From Actinoplanes couchii (GTDB lineage: Bacteria > Actinomycetota > Actinomycetes > Mycobacteriales > Micromonosporaceae): a DNA stretch of 64,000 bases. Every line of letters starts with the position of its first letter. Positions within the stretch are counted from its first letter, which is position 1. The notes under the pieces are model-generated. The model saw only the letters and a program-made list of their open reading frames with translations, made no database searches and had not been told where the DNA came from. Location of the stretch: positions 1 to 64,000 of the forward strand of contig NZ_BOMG01000021.1 in NCBI RefSeq assembly GCF_016862075.1. Direction: 5' to 3'. Position numbers and translations under genes: made by a program. Below, piece by piece: positions 1-7,559 of this stretch.

Positions 1-78
1 GGGCGAGGGCGAGGGCGAGGGCGAGGGCGAGGGCGAGGGCGAGGGCGAGGGCGAGGGCGAGGGCGAGGGCGAGGGCGA
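1..78. repeat. 13 x 6-bp tandem repeat (gggcga) at the left edge
   Basis: Thirteen uninterrupted copies of the hexamer gggcga start at the first base of the window, so the array probably extends to the left. It reads as (Gly-Glu)n, (Gly-Arg)n or (Ala-Arg)n on the plus strand and as (Ser-Pro)n, (Arg-Pro)n or (Leu-Ala)n on the minus strand. The Gly-Arg frame stops at 103-105, so it could be the tail of a plus-strand gene entering from the left. I cannot decide whether it is coding. Confidence 0.95.
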
Positions 79-94
79 GACCGGCACCATCAAC

Positions 95-203
95 GGCGAC
101 AGTAAGACCAGCGCCCGCGACGGCGACAGTAAGACCAGCGCCCGCGACGGCGACAGTAAGACCGACAACCGCGACGGCGACAGTGAGACCAGCACCCCGC
201 AAC
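95..203. repeat. About four copies of a 27-bp tandem repeat
   Basis: Units begin at 95, 122, 149 and 176 with ggcgacagtaagacc. The first two are identical and the last two diverge in their second half. The period is nine codons and stays in phase with the hexamer array, giving an uninterrupted plus-strand reading of Gly-Glu repeats followed by GDSKTSARD repeats. That frame then runs on as antisense to the next gene without a stop, which argues against it being a real protein end. The stretch 204-267 shows nothing recognisable. Confidence 0.9.
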
Positions 204-267
204 GGCGGTATGGCAGCCCATCTCAAGGCGAGAGAGGCCGGGGAGGCCGGCGGCGGGTGGGTGGATT

Positions 268-1449
268 TCACCCGTTCGGGGTCAGGTGGTCGCCGGAGGA
301 TGTGGGTTGGGTGGGGACCGGGCGGGCGGCGCCCAAGCTGGCCAGCGCCGCCGCCAAGTCGCTCACCTGGGACGTCAGTTGGGCGACGCGCTGGTGTGCG
401 GCGTCGGTGTCGGCCCGGGCGGATGCCAGGCGGCGCTCCAGGTCGGACTGTTCGCGGATGGCGCGCTCGGCCGCACGCTCCAGGTCCTCGACGGTGCGGC
501 GCAGCGTGTCCCGTTCGCCGGTGACCGTCGACAGTGATTCGCCCGCGGACCGGATCTCGGACTGCAGGCCGGTGATCCGGGCGGTCGCCTCGTCCCGGTC
601 GTGTTCGGCGGCCTCGGCCCGGCGACGGCTCAGCAGGGACTCCTCCGCGCGGCGTTCCGACTCGGCCAGGGCGGCCGACAGCTCCGCCCGGGTGGCCGCA
701 TGCTCCCCCTGGACGGCCGTCAGCCGGTCCTCGGCCTGTTGCCGGTCCTGCTCCGCCGTACTCCGGAAGTCCTTGGCGTCCTGCAGCGCCGTCTTCAGGT
801 CCCGCTCCGAGGCGTCCCGCTGGGCCCGTACCTCAGCAAGCTCTGCCCGAACCGTCTCCAGATCGCGCCCGGCGGCGTCCCGCTCGGCCTCGGCCCGCTC
901 GCGCAGCGCAGCGGCCGCCGTGGCGGCCCGGACCGCCTCGTCCCGTGCCGCCGACGCCTCCTGCGCCCGCTTGTTCGACTCCTCGGCGTTGCGCTGCGCG
1001 TCCTGTGCCTGGTGCCGGGCCTCGTCCCGTTCGGCGGTCGCCGCCGACGCCAGCTGCTGGGCCGCCGACGCCGCCTTCTCGGCCTGGTCCGCGTCGCGGC
1101 GGGCGTCGTCGCGTTCGGCGTGGGCGGCGGCCACCTGCCCGGACGTCTCCGCCCGCACCTCGGCGACCTGCCGTTCCACCCCGGCCGGGGACATCTCCGA
1201 GTGCAGGGCCTCGCTCAGCGACCCGACCAGCTGGTCGAGGCGGTCGACGGCCTCCCAGGTGCGCGCCACCTGCCCGGCCAGGCCGGGTGACGACCGATGC
1301 CGCATCCGTACGTTGCGGGACGCCCGCTGGCACTCGCCGTCGTTGTCCCGGCAGTAGCGGAACGGGCGCCCGGCGGACGCGCGCTGCGGCACCGGGCGCC
1401 CACAGTGGGCACACGGACGGGTCTCGGTGTCGTTCTCCTGCACACTCAT
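268..1449 (-). CDS. Coiled-coil protein with N-terminal Cys cluster, unknown function
   Basis: 393 residues. The N-terminus carries a zinc-ribbon-like cluster: C13-x2-C16, then C33-x6-C40 in the context YCRDNDGEC. From about residue 95 to 370 the protein is almost entirely Ala/Glu/Arg/Asp-rich and should form a long coiled coil. There is no signal peptide or membrane segment, so it is probably cytoplasmic. The ATG start has a purine-rich site (aaggtgggggcg) upstream. It lies 66 bases downstream of another helical protein on the same strand, and the two may be co-transcribed. The function is unknown; a DNA-binding or scaffolding role is inference only. The antisense frame is also open for over 1 kb, a GC-bias effect. 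Confidence 0.75.
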   Translation of the reverse strand: MSVQENDTETRPCAHCGRPVPQRASAGRPFRYCRDNDGECQRASRNVRMRHRSSPGLAGQVARTWEAVDRLDQLVGSLSEALHSEMSPAGVERQVAEVRAETSGQVAAAHAERDDARRDADQAEKAASAAQQLASAATAERDEARHQAQDAQRNAEESNKRAQEASAARDEAVRAATAAAALRERAEAERDAAGRDLETVRAELAEVRAQRDASERDLKTALQDAKDFRSTAEQDRQQAEDRLTAVQGEHAATRAELSAALAESERRAEESLLSRRRAEAAEHDRDEATARITGLQSEIRSAGESLSTVTGERDTLRRTVEDLERAAERAIREQSDLERRLASARADTDAAHQRVAQLTSQVSDLAAALASLGAARPVPTQPTSSGDHLTPNG

Positions 1450-1515
1450 AGCGCCCCCACCTTAGAACCGCGACCCCCGGCCGTCCGGCAGCGACACCGG
1501 CGGATGATCAGCGGG

Positions 1516-2247
1516 TCAGGCGGTCTGCTGGATCCAGGCGGGCATCGCGGCGGCCGCCGGCTGCTGCTCCGGCAGGATGTGGTGGCGCTGGGCGGTGGCC
1601 TGCTCGGTGGCGGTGGCCAGCTCACGGCGCAGGCTGTCCCGGGTGGCGGTGGCCAGGCGGGTGTCGTGCGCGACGGTCTCCTCCGTCTCGACGGCCTGGC
1701 GGTAGAGGTGGTGGCGGACCGCGGCGATCGCCCGGTGCAGCACCAGCTCCTGCTCCACCGGGTGCAGCCGCGGGTTCCAGCCGCCCTCGCCGGCGGCCAG
1801 GTCGGCGGCGACCGTAGCCGGGAGGTCACCGCGGTCCACGGCGTCCGCGACGGCGCGGTGGAGGAAGCGTTCCCGGAAGACGTACTCGGTGGTGGTGCGC
1901 AGGGTGTCCGGGGTCCGGAACGCGGCGGCCGCCCGGGTCCTGTCCAGCTGAGCGTCGGCGTCCTGCCAGCTGCGCCAGGCTTCCTCCGCCTGCTCCTCGG
2001 CGTGCTGCCGCAGCTCCAGCCAGCGCTCGGCGGCCGCGTCGGCCCGCTGGGCGGCGACCCGCACCTCGCCGGCCCACCGCTGCGCCTCGACCGCGGCCAG
2101 GTGACGGCGCTCGCGCTCGTCGTGGGCGCGGCGCACCGCGGGGATCAGCCGCAGCAGCCGGGTCAGCAGCTGGCCGGCCACCTGGAGCAGAACGGCCAGG
2201 CGCAGCGAGAACGGGGAGGGGTCCGTCAACGACATGGGTGTGCTCAC
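1516..2247 (-). CDS. Helical hypothetical protein
   Basis: 243 residues from a GTG start at 2247, chosen because gaggagg lies about 11 bases upstream. The reading frame is open further upstream to 2349 but has no ribosome site there. Residues about 12-35 are hydrophobic (SLRLAVLLQVAGQLLTRLL) with Arg, so this is a membrane-associated or amphipathic helix. The rest is rich in Ala, Arg, Glu and Gln and probably helical, with a Trp-rich patch (ERWLELRQ, EEAWRSWQ). No family is recognised. It sits upstream of the Cys-cluster coiled-coil protein on the same strand, so the two may form a small operon. Confidence 0.65.
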   Translation of the reverse strand: MSTPMSLTDPSPFSLRLAVLLQVAGQLLTRLLRLIPAVRRAHDERERRHLAAVEAQRWAGEVRVAAQRADAAAERWLELRQHAEEQAEEAWRSWQDADAQLDRTRAAAAFRTPDTLRTTTEYVFRERFLHRAVADAVDRGDLPATVAADLAAGEGGWNPRLHPVEQELVLHRAIAAVRHHLYRQAVETEETVAHDTRLATATRDSLRRELATATEQATAQRHHILPEQQPAAAAMPAWIQQTA

Positions 2248-2270
2248 GCTCGGTGAATCCTCCTCATTCG

Positions 2271-2298
2271 GCGGTGCGGTAAGTGCGGTGCGGTAAGT
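2271..2298. repeat. 14-bp direct repeat, two copies
   Basis: gcggtgcggtaagt occurs twice head to tail just upstream of the ribosome site of the gene that starts at 2247. A third partial copy (gtgc-cgcg) follows. It lies in the 5' untranslated or promoter region of that gene. Confidence 0.8.
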
Positions 2299-2440
2299 GC
2301 CGCGCGGAAAGTGAATTCGACCGTACCCGGCGATTCGAACGATCAACATTGGTCGCGGAGCGTGATGTTCACTGCAGTCGGAGGGTTGCTTCCGACATTT
2401 GGCCCGGCACCCGACAGAAGGGCTTCCACCTGGCGAAACA

Positions 2441-2462
2441 GGCCCACCGGGAGGGGTGGGCC
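2441..2462 (-). terminator. Hairpin after the ADP-ribosyltransferase gene
   Basis: ggcccacc, a six-base loop and ggtgggcc form a perfect 8-bp stem 12 bases past the stop of the minus-strand toxin gene. There is no T tract, which is common in high-GC actinobacteria. Confidence 0.5.
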
Positions 2463-2474
2463 GGTAACGGGAAA

Positions 2475-3065
2475 TCAGTGCCAGGGACGGTAATTCGGAT
2501 TACTACGGCAATCGTTCATGATCTCGGTCTTGGTGGTCTTGTCGACCGGGCAGACGCCGATCACGTACTCCTTGCGAATACCGCCGGGGAAAGCGACCTC
2601 GGCCTGATCGGCGTATTTGTGGGTGTCCCCGATGGTCTTGTTGACGTCGATGCCACCGGGCGCGTCGATGTAGTAGTTCCAGCCGGACTTGTACCAGGAC
2701 TTGTACAGATCGTGGTCGTACGTGGTGGAAACGTACGGCGAGGCCTGGTTGACCAGCACGTACTCCTTCACGTCGTACTGACCGCCGGTGACGTCCTTGG
2801 CGGAGAACCCCTCGGCGAAGATGACCTCCGGGGCGCGGCTGTCGCTGCGGTAGAGCGTGCCGCAGCCCACCCGCCACACCGGCGCGGGCGTGATCCGGTC
2901 CAGCTTGACGTTCTTCGGGTCGGTGGCGGCCTTCACCCGGTCGGCGACGAGCGGACAGGACGGGCCGGCCGGGGCTGCCGATGCGGCGGACGGGACGGCG
3001 AGGACGCTGAACGTGAACACGGCGACGAGGCCCTGCCGCAACGAGTGCTTGATCATGAGCTGCAC
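2475..3065 (-). CDS. Secreted mono-ADP-ribosyltransferase, pierisin/scabin-like
   Basis: 196 residues with a Sec signal peptide (basic start, hydrophobic core, cleavage near AASA-AP, residue 30-31). The mature domain shows the R-S-E order of the cholera/pierisin-type ADP-ribosyltransferase class: R73 in LYRSDSR, S113-T114-T115 in YVSTT, and Q154-A-E156 in the ADP-ribosylating turn before VAFPGGI. A Q-x-E pair is typical of the guanine-modifying pierisin/scabin group rather than the Arg-modifying E-x-E group. YYIDAPGGIDVN is another family signature. Four Cys in the mature part could form two disulfides. Its size fits a single catalytic domain without a targeting domain, like scabin. The target, DNA or nucleoside guanine, is inferred from the family. 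No immunity gene is obvious; the neighbours are a divergent SDR and the coiled-coil pair. Confidence 0.85.
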   Translation of the reverse strand: MQLMIKHSLRQGLVAVFTFSVLAVPSAASAAPAGPSCPLVADRVKAATDPKNVKLDRITPAPVWRVGCGTLYRSDSRAPEVIFAEGFSAKDVTGGQYDVKEYVLVNQASPYVSTTYDHDLYKSWYKSGWNYYIDAPGGIDVNKTIGDTHKYADQAEVAFPGGIRKEYVIGVCPVDKTTKTEIMNDCRSNPNYRPWH

Positions 3066-3152
3066 GATGTCGGCTCGCCCCGGCGGCCGGTCGGACCGTC
3101 ACACGATCGTCGCGTGTCCACGCGTACCGGCAAATGATCTAAGGTCTCGGTC

Positions 3153-3956
3153 ATGGATCGCACAGCGCTGGTCACCGGGGCGTCGTCGGGCATCGGCCGA
3201 TCGACCGCCATCGCTCTCGTGGCGCGCGGCTACCGGGTCCTCGGCACCAGCCGCGACCCGTCGTCGCTGACGCCCGGCCAGCGGCCGGAGGGTGTCGAGT
3301 TCCATCCGCTCGACCTCGCCGACGACGCGTCGGTGGAGAGCCTCGCGCCGGTCCTCGCCGGGGTGGACGTGCTGGTCAACAACGCCGGGGAGAGCCAGTC
3401 GGGCCCGCTGGAGGAGCTTCCGGGCGAGGCGCTGCGCCGGCTTTTCCAGATCAACGTCCTTGCGCCGGTACGGTTGACCCAGCTCGTTCTCCCGGGCATG
3501 CGGGAGCGCCGGCGGGGCCGGATCGTGATGGTCGGGTCGATGCTGGCGTCGTTCCCGCTGGCGTACCGGTCGTCCTATGTCGCCTCCAAGGCCGCGATCA
3601 AGGGGTTCAGCAACGGGGCCCGGCACGAGCTGACCCCGTTCGGGGTGTGGATGACCACCGTGGAGCCCGGCTCGATCGCCACCGGCATCAGCGAACGGCG
3701 CACCAAGTACGTCAGTCCCGACTCCCCGTACGGCGCCGACTTCGCGGGCATGCTGGCCGTTCTCGATCGCAACGAGCGGGACGGGATCACCGCGGAGAAG
3801 GTGGCCGCGACCATCGTGTCCGCGATCGAGGCGGCCCGCCCGCGACCCCGTTACGCGGTCGGCAGCAACGCGCCGCTGGTGTTCGCGCTACGGCGGGTGC
3901 TGCCGCTCGGCCTGGCCGAGAAGATCGTGCACCGCAAGTACGGCCTCATTCGGTAG
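3153..3956 (+). CDS. Classical SDR-family oxidoreductase
   Basis: 267 residues, the normal length for a classical short-chain dehydrogenase/reductase. It has the cofactor motif TGASSGIG at 8-15, NNAG at 76-79, the catalytic Ser129, and YVASK with Tyr142 and Lys146. Arg34, just after the second beta strand (TSRD), suggests NADP(H) preference. The substrate is unknown; the family reduces or oxidises alcohols, ketones and sterols. The gene is divergent from the toxin gene, and its last 11 bases overlap the end of the convergent DoxX gene. Confidence 0.9.
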   Translation: MDRTALVTGASSGIGRSTAIALVARGYRVLGTSRDPSSLTPGQRPEGVEFHPLDLADDASVESLAPVLAGVDVLVNNAGESQSGPLEELPGEALRRLFQINVLAPVRLTQLVLPGMRERRRGRIVMVGSMLASFPLAYRSSYVASKAAIKGFSNGARHELTPFGVWMTTVEPGSIATGISERRTKYVSPDSPYGADFAGMLAVLDRNERDGITAEKVAATIVSAIEAARPRPRYAVGSNAPLVFALRRVLPLGLAEKIVHRKYGLIR

Positions 3957-4347
3957 CCCGGCGGGACCGGTGGGTGGCGAACAGCGCCCAGATCACCAGC
4001 ACCGGCTGGAAGAACAGCCTGGTCAGCCGGGCGCTGTCGGTGTCGAGACCGAAACCGTCCCGGTGGTCCAGCCACTGGGCGACGTTGCCCGGGAAGATCG
4101 CCACGAAGAACGCCGCCACGATCCACCCGAGGTAGCGGCGGGCCGGGTGCCGCCACACGGTCAGCAGCGCCACCCCGAGCAGGATCTCCACGATGCCCGA
4201 GGCGACCACCACCAGGTCGGGGCCGACCGGAACCCAGTCCGGCACCTGTGCCTGGAACTCCTGCCGCGCCACGGTCAGGTGGGCGGTCCCGGCGAATGTC
4301 AGAAATCCGCCGAGAACACCCTGTGCCACGTTCTTGAAAAGACCCAT
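3946..4347 (-). CDS. DoxX-family membrane protein
   Basis: 133 residues with four predicted membrane helices (about 10-28, 45-65, 72-92 and 108-126). The layout matches small DoxX-like proteins: an N-terminal GxLxxxAGxxHL helix, a GIVEILLGVALL second helix and a FPGN motif before the last helix. Some DoxX proteins are tied to quinone or thiosulfate redox chemistry, but most members have no assigned function. It starts at an ATG 21 bases downstream of the PepSY gene on the same strand, so these two are probably co-transcribed. Confidence 0.8.
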   Translation of the reverse strand: MGLFKNVAQGVLGGFLTFAGTAHLTVARQEFQAQVPDWVPVGPDLVVVASGIVEILLGVALLTVWRHPARRYLGWIVAAFFVAIFPGNVAQWLDHRDGFGLDTDSARLTRLFFQPVLVIWALFATHRSRRATE

Positions 4348-4368
4348 GGCAGACGAGCATGCCCTATG

Positions 4369-4779
4369 TCAGTCGTCGATGATCGCCCCGTTCACCGCGT
4401 CGACCTCGACCTCGTCCTCCCGGCCGCCGAGCACGAACTCGACCTCCCAGGTCGGGCGGTCGTCCCGTTTGTCGAGTTCCGCCTTGATCACCCGGGCGCC
4501 GGGGAACCGCTGCGTCACGATCGCCGCGGCCTGCACCGCGTTCACCGGCCGTGGACCGAATCTCGCGTCCAGCTCCGGATCGATCTCGATCTCGAAACCG
4601 GCCGTCGTGCTACCGGCCGTCGCGCTGCCGCTGCGGCGCTCGTCCTCGATCTCGATACCCGCCGTCGTGCCGCCGCCGCGGCGCTCGGCCGAGTCGTCGG
4701 CGCTGGCCAGGGCGGTTCCGACCGCCAGGAACACACCGGCACCGGCGATCGTGGCCCCGATCAACAGACTTCTGCGCAT
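4369..4779 (-). CDS. Secreted PepSY-domain protein
   Basis: About 136 residues from the ATG at 4779, preceded by gggag. The frame is open nine codons further upstream without a ribosome site. The N-terminal MRRSLLIG with a hydrophobic core and ALASA-DD is a Sec signal peptide. A low-complexity linker with two ATAG/TTAG repeats leads to a C-terminal PepSY domain: VNAVQAAAIVTQRFPGARV, then a strand pair ending in EVEVDAVNGAIID. PepSY domains are often peptidase-inhibitory or membrane-sensing modules. It is probably exported and co-transcribed with DoxX. Confidence 0.8.
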   Translation of the reverse strand: MRRSLLIGATIAGAGVFLAVGTALASADDSAERRGGGTTAGIEIEDERRSGSATAGSTTAGFEIEIDPELDARFGPRPVNAVQAAAIVTQRFPGARVIKAELDKRDDRPTWEVEFVLGGREDEVEVDAVNGAIIDD

Positions 4780-4908
4780 CTCAACTCCCACCGTTGGGAA
4801 CATCACGACGGCGATGGATACGGTGGCCCGGGCGTGCCGGGCCGGGCGGTGCCCGAATACTGGACCTCTCCTGGACAGTTTCTATACATCTTTGGTGAGG
4901 AGGTCCGG

Positions 4909-5448
4909 ATGCGGATCGCGATCTCCGGTACGCACGGGACCGGCAAGACCACGCTGGCCGAGGCGCTGTGCGAGCGTCTGCCGGGGCACATCCTGACCGA
5001 CGAGCCCTACTACCTGCTGGAGGAGCAGGGGTACGAGTGCGGCTTCCCGCCGTCGGCCGAGGACTACCGGGCGATGCTGGCCTGCGCGGTTCGGAGCCTG
5101 CTGGCCCCGTCGGCATCCGCCGGGGCCGTTTTTGATCGGTCGCCGCTGGACTACCTGGCCTATCTGGCCGCGATCGGCGCGGACCCGTCCGAGCAGGCGG
5201 ACGCGCTTCGGCCGGCGTTCGCGACCCTCGACCTGCTGGTCGTCACGGTGATCACCGCGGAGACCGAGCGGATCCTGCCCGACGCCGAGCTGCCCGGCCT
5301 GCGCGCCCGGATGAACGACGCGCTCCTGGAACTGGTCTACGACGACCCGTTCGACGCCTGGACCGACCTCCCGGTGGTGGAGCTGAGCGGTCCGCTCGAC
5401 GAACGCCGGGAAACGGTGCTGGCCGCGGCGGTCGCCGTCAGCCGGTGA
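4909..5448 (+). CDS. Small P-loop ATPase/kinase-like protein
   Basis: 179 residues. A perfect gaggagg lies five bases before the ATG. The Walker A motif GTHGTGKT is at residues 7-14, and a DEPYYLLEE segment and an FDRSPLDYLAYL segment follow. This order resembles NadR-type or AAA_28 nucleoside/nucleotide kinase-like proteins, where DRSPLDY is a substrate-proximal motif. The substrate is not known. It stands alone on the plus strand between two minus-strand units. Its last 18 bases, including the stop, form the first unit of a tandem repeat that runs into the next gene. Confidence 0.75.
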   Translation: MRIAISGTHGTGKTTLAEALCERLPGHILTDEPYYLLEEQGYECGFPPSAEDYRAMLACAVRSLLAPSASAGAVFDRSPLDYLAYLAAIGADPSEQADALRPAFATLDLLVVTVITAETERILPDAELPGLRARMNDALLELVYDDPFDAWTDLPVVELSGPLDERRETVLAAAVAVSR

Positions 5449-5541
5449 ACAAACAACAGGTCGCCGTAGCCGGTGAACAAACAACAGGTCGCCGTAGCCG
5501 GTGGACCACGACAGGTCCCGTCAGCCGGTGAACCAGGACAG
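5431..5541. repeat. 27-29-bp tandem repeat spanning two convergent gene ends
   Basis: Four units begin at 5431, 5460, 5488 and 5515 with gtcgccgt or gtcccgt and end in acag. Unit 1 contains the end and stop of the kinase-like gene. Unit 2 is the same except for one missing base. Unit 3 is diverged. Unit 4 is the end of the convergent GDSL lipoprotein gene, where the minus-strand stop lies in the same part of the unit. The repeat therefore links the 3' ends of two unrelated genes. Confidence 0.9.
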
Positions 5542-6744
5542 GTCGGCGGCGTCGGCGATCGCCTGGAAACCGGCCGCCGACGGGTGCAGGTGGTCGCCGG
5601 AGTCGAACTCGCGGCGGAACCGGGTCGGCGCGGACGGGTCCTGGGTGGCCGCGGCCTGGTCCAGGACGAAGTCGCAGCCGCTGCCACCGGACCGGATGAA
5701 CGCGTTGATCTCGGCCCGGCCCGCCTCACCACGTGCCGACCAGTAACCCGCACCCTGGTACGGGGTCAGCGTCGAGCAGATCACCCGCACCCCGGCCGCG
5801 TGCGCCCGTGCCGTCAGATCCCGCAGCGTGCCGGTCAGCCGGGACACCGACGGTGGATCGGCGGCGCCCAGATCGTTCAGCGCGTCGTCGGAGATGATCA
5901 CCCAGCGCACACCGGGCCGGCTCAACACGTCGCGTTCGAACCGGTTGACGCCGCTCTCGCCGCGGTCGTCGGCGGTGAACCGGTTGCCGCTGATCCCCGC
6001 GTTCAGCACGCCGACCTCGTGACCGGCCTTGCGCAGCCGGTCGGAGAGCAGGTCCGGCCAGCGCACGTTGGCGCCGAACCGGGAACCCAGCCCGTCGGTG
6101 ATCGACGCGCCGAACGCCACGACCGCGCCGCCGTCGCTGCGGACATCAAGACCGGACAGGAAGAACCAGCTGCTTTCGGTACGGATACCGGACAGTTTCG
6201 GCGCCGACGCCTGATCCCCGCCGGCCACGTAGTTGTGCTGCACCGCGATCCCGTGCCGGGTGCTCGGGCCGGTCACCGACGGCAGCCACGTCGAGACGGC
6301 GACGTCACCGTCCGCGGGCACCTCGAACGACACCTCGTCACTGACCGCCGTCTCGCCGACCGGAATCGTGACCGACGTCCGGCCACCGAACGTGACCGCG
6401 CGATCGGTGGCCGGGTCGATGGTGCCGCCGCTGACCGGGCGGGCCAGCCGCACCGCGCCGACGACCAGCGGGCGGGTGCCGAACTCGTTCGTCAACCGGA
6501 TCCGGGCCGCGCCGCCGCCGATGCTGGTGTGCACGATCTGCCGCAGCGTGTGCTTCTCGAAGGAGCGGCCGCCGCTCTCCACCGCCGTGCCCCAGGTGCC
6601 GACCCAGGGACGAACGTCCTGTTCCTCTGCTGCCTGCTTCATCGACTGCGCGGAAACGGATGGTTCCGGCGAAGCGGGCGGTTGCGCCGCGGGTGCCGAA
6701 CATCCGGCTGTGAGCAGCACCGACAGCCACGCCGCCCGCCGCAT
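5521..6744 (-). CDS. GDSL/SGNH-type esterase lipoprotein
   Basis: 407 residues from the ATG at 6744, which has gggggag upstream; the frame is open 30 codons earlier without support. The N-terminus MRRAAWLSVLLTAGC is a lipoprotein signal with lipobox LTAGC. An N-terminal beta-rich domain (about 50-200) precedes the SGNH hydrolase domain. Block I is VAFGASITDG with the nucleophile Ser (GDSL appears as GASI), block II is NAGISGNR, block III is DDALNDLG with the Asn, and block V is DHLHPSAAG with the Asp-His pair. The likely role is extracellular ester or acyl hydrolysis, possibly on plant or polysaccharide acetyl groups. The substrate is not predictable. Confidence 0.88.
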   Translation of the reverse strand: MRRAAWLSVLLTAGCSAPAAQPPASPEPSVSAQSMKQAAEEQDVRPWVGTWGTAVESGGRSFEKHTLRQIVHTSIGGGAARIRLTNEFGTRPLVVGAVRLARPVSGGTIDPATDRAVTFGGRTSVTIPVGETAVSDEVSFEVPADGDVAVSTWLPSVTGPSTRHGIAVQHNYVAGGDQASAPKLSGIRTESSWFFLSGLDVRSDGGAVVAFGASITDGLGSRFGANVRWPDLLSDRLRKAGHEVGVLNAGISGNRFTADDRGESGVNRFERDVLSRPGVRWVIISDDALNDLGAADPPSVSRLTGTLRDLTARAHAAGVRVICSTLTPYQGAGYWSARGEAGRAEINAFIRSGGSGCDFVLDQAAATQDPSAPTRFRREFDSGDHLHPSAAGFQAIADAADLSWFTG

Positions 6745-6905
6745 GTTCTCCCCCGTCTGTCGTGTTGCGCAGATCCTGTCATCGGCGGCGCCCGGCGGCC
6801 GAACCCTGATGTGATCATGTGGGGAACTCGACATCCGGCGGTTCGTGATCTCGACTCGACGATGTTCAATGGGCGGGCACAGGCGACAGGGGCGAGAGGA
6901 TTCCG

Positions 6906-7440
6906 ATGACCGCGATCGTGGGGCTGACCCGGGGCGATTCCGTCTACATCGGCGGCGACAGCGCGGGCGTGTCCGGCTGGAACCTGTCCGTCCGCGCCGA
7001 CACCAAGGTGTTCCGCAACAAGGGCTATCTGTTCGGATTCACCAGTTCGTTCCGGATGGGGCAGCTCATCCGGTACTCCCTGGACCTGCCCAAACCCAGG
7101 GACGATCTGGACCGTTTCATGGTCACCAAGTTCATCGACGGTCTGCGGGACTGCCTCAAGTCCGGCGGGTACGCCCGCAAGGAGGAGGAACAGGAGATGG
7201 GCGGAACGTTCCTGGTCGGCGTCCGGGGGCAGCTCTACACGATTCAGGACGACTACCAGGTGGGCAAGGCCGCCGACGGTTACGCCGCGGTCGGGTGCGG
7301 CGACCAGATCGCCCTCGGCGCCCCTGTACGCGACGGCCGGCCGCGGCATGCGCCCGAAGGCCCGGGTCCGCCTGGCCCTGAGCGCCGCCGAACGTTTCAG
7401 TGCCGGCGTCCGGGGCCCGTTCACCTGCAAGAAGATCTGA
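6906..7440 (+). pseudogene. HslV/proteasome-like Ntn hydrolase, frameshifted
   Basis: The start MTAIVGLTRGDSVYIGGDSA matches the HslV/20S beta-type N-terminal nucleophile pattern: Thr2 after Met removal and a GGDS motif. Translation is normal to about residue 138 (GDQIALGA). There one extra C in the run gcgcccctg at about 7321-7325 moves the frame. In the +1 frame the protein resumes sensibly as LYATAGRGMRPKARVRLAL and ends at CKKI with a stop at 7438-7440, about 177 residues in total. The original frame instead runs on through low-complexity Arg/Gly/Pro sequence. It is either a recent frameshift or a sequencing error in a short C run. No HslU-type unfoldase lies nearby, so the family's usual partner is absent here. 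Confidence 0.75.
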
Positions 7441-7559
7441 CAACTGAAGCTGTCGGGCTCGGGGTGAACCTCGGCCACCGCGTCCGGCCCGGCGGTCGCG
7501 GGTCGGTCCGGTGTTCCGCCTGCCTCGCGGTGTGGCCACGGGACTCTGCGTTCGGCGTA

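Noticed and set aside
1..203. CRISPR array at the left edge
   Set aside because: The units are contiguous and lack unique spacers of constant length, so these are simple tandem repeats.
257..1357. Plus-strand reading frame of 366 codons opposite the Cys-cluster coiled-coil gene
   Set aside because: Composition is Ser/Arg/Ala-rich with no domain, and it is antisense to a better-supported gene with a proper start.
3970..4908. Long N-terminal extension of the P-loop kinase-like protein
   Set aside because: A gaggagg site sits just before the ATG at 4909, and the extension is antisense to the DoxX and PepSY genes.
5431..5541. CRISPR-like array between two genes
   Set aside because: Units directly abut and vary in length (27-29) with no spacers.
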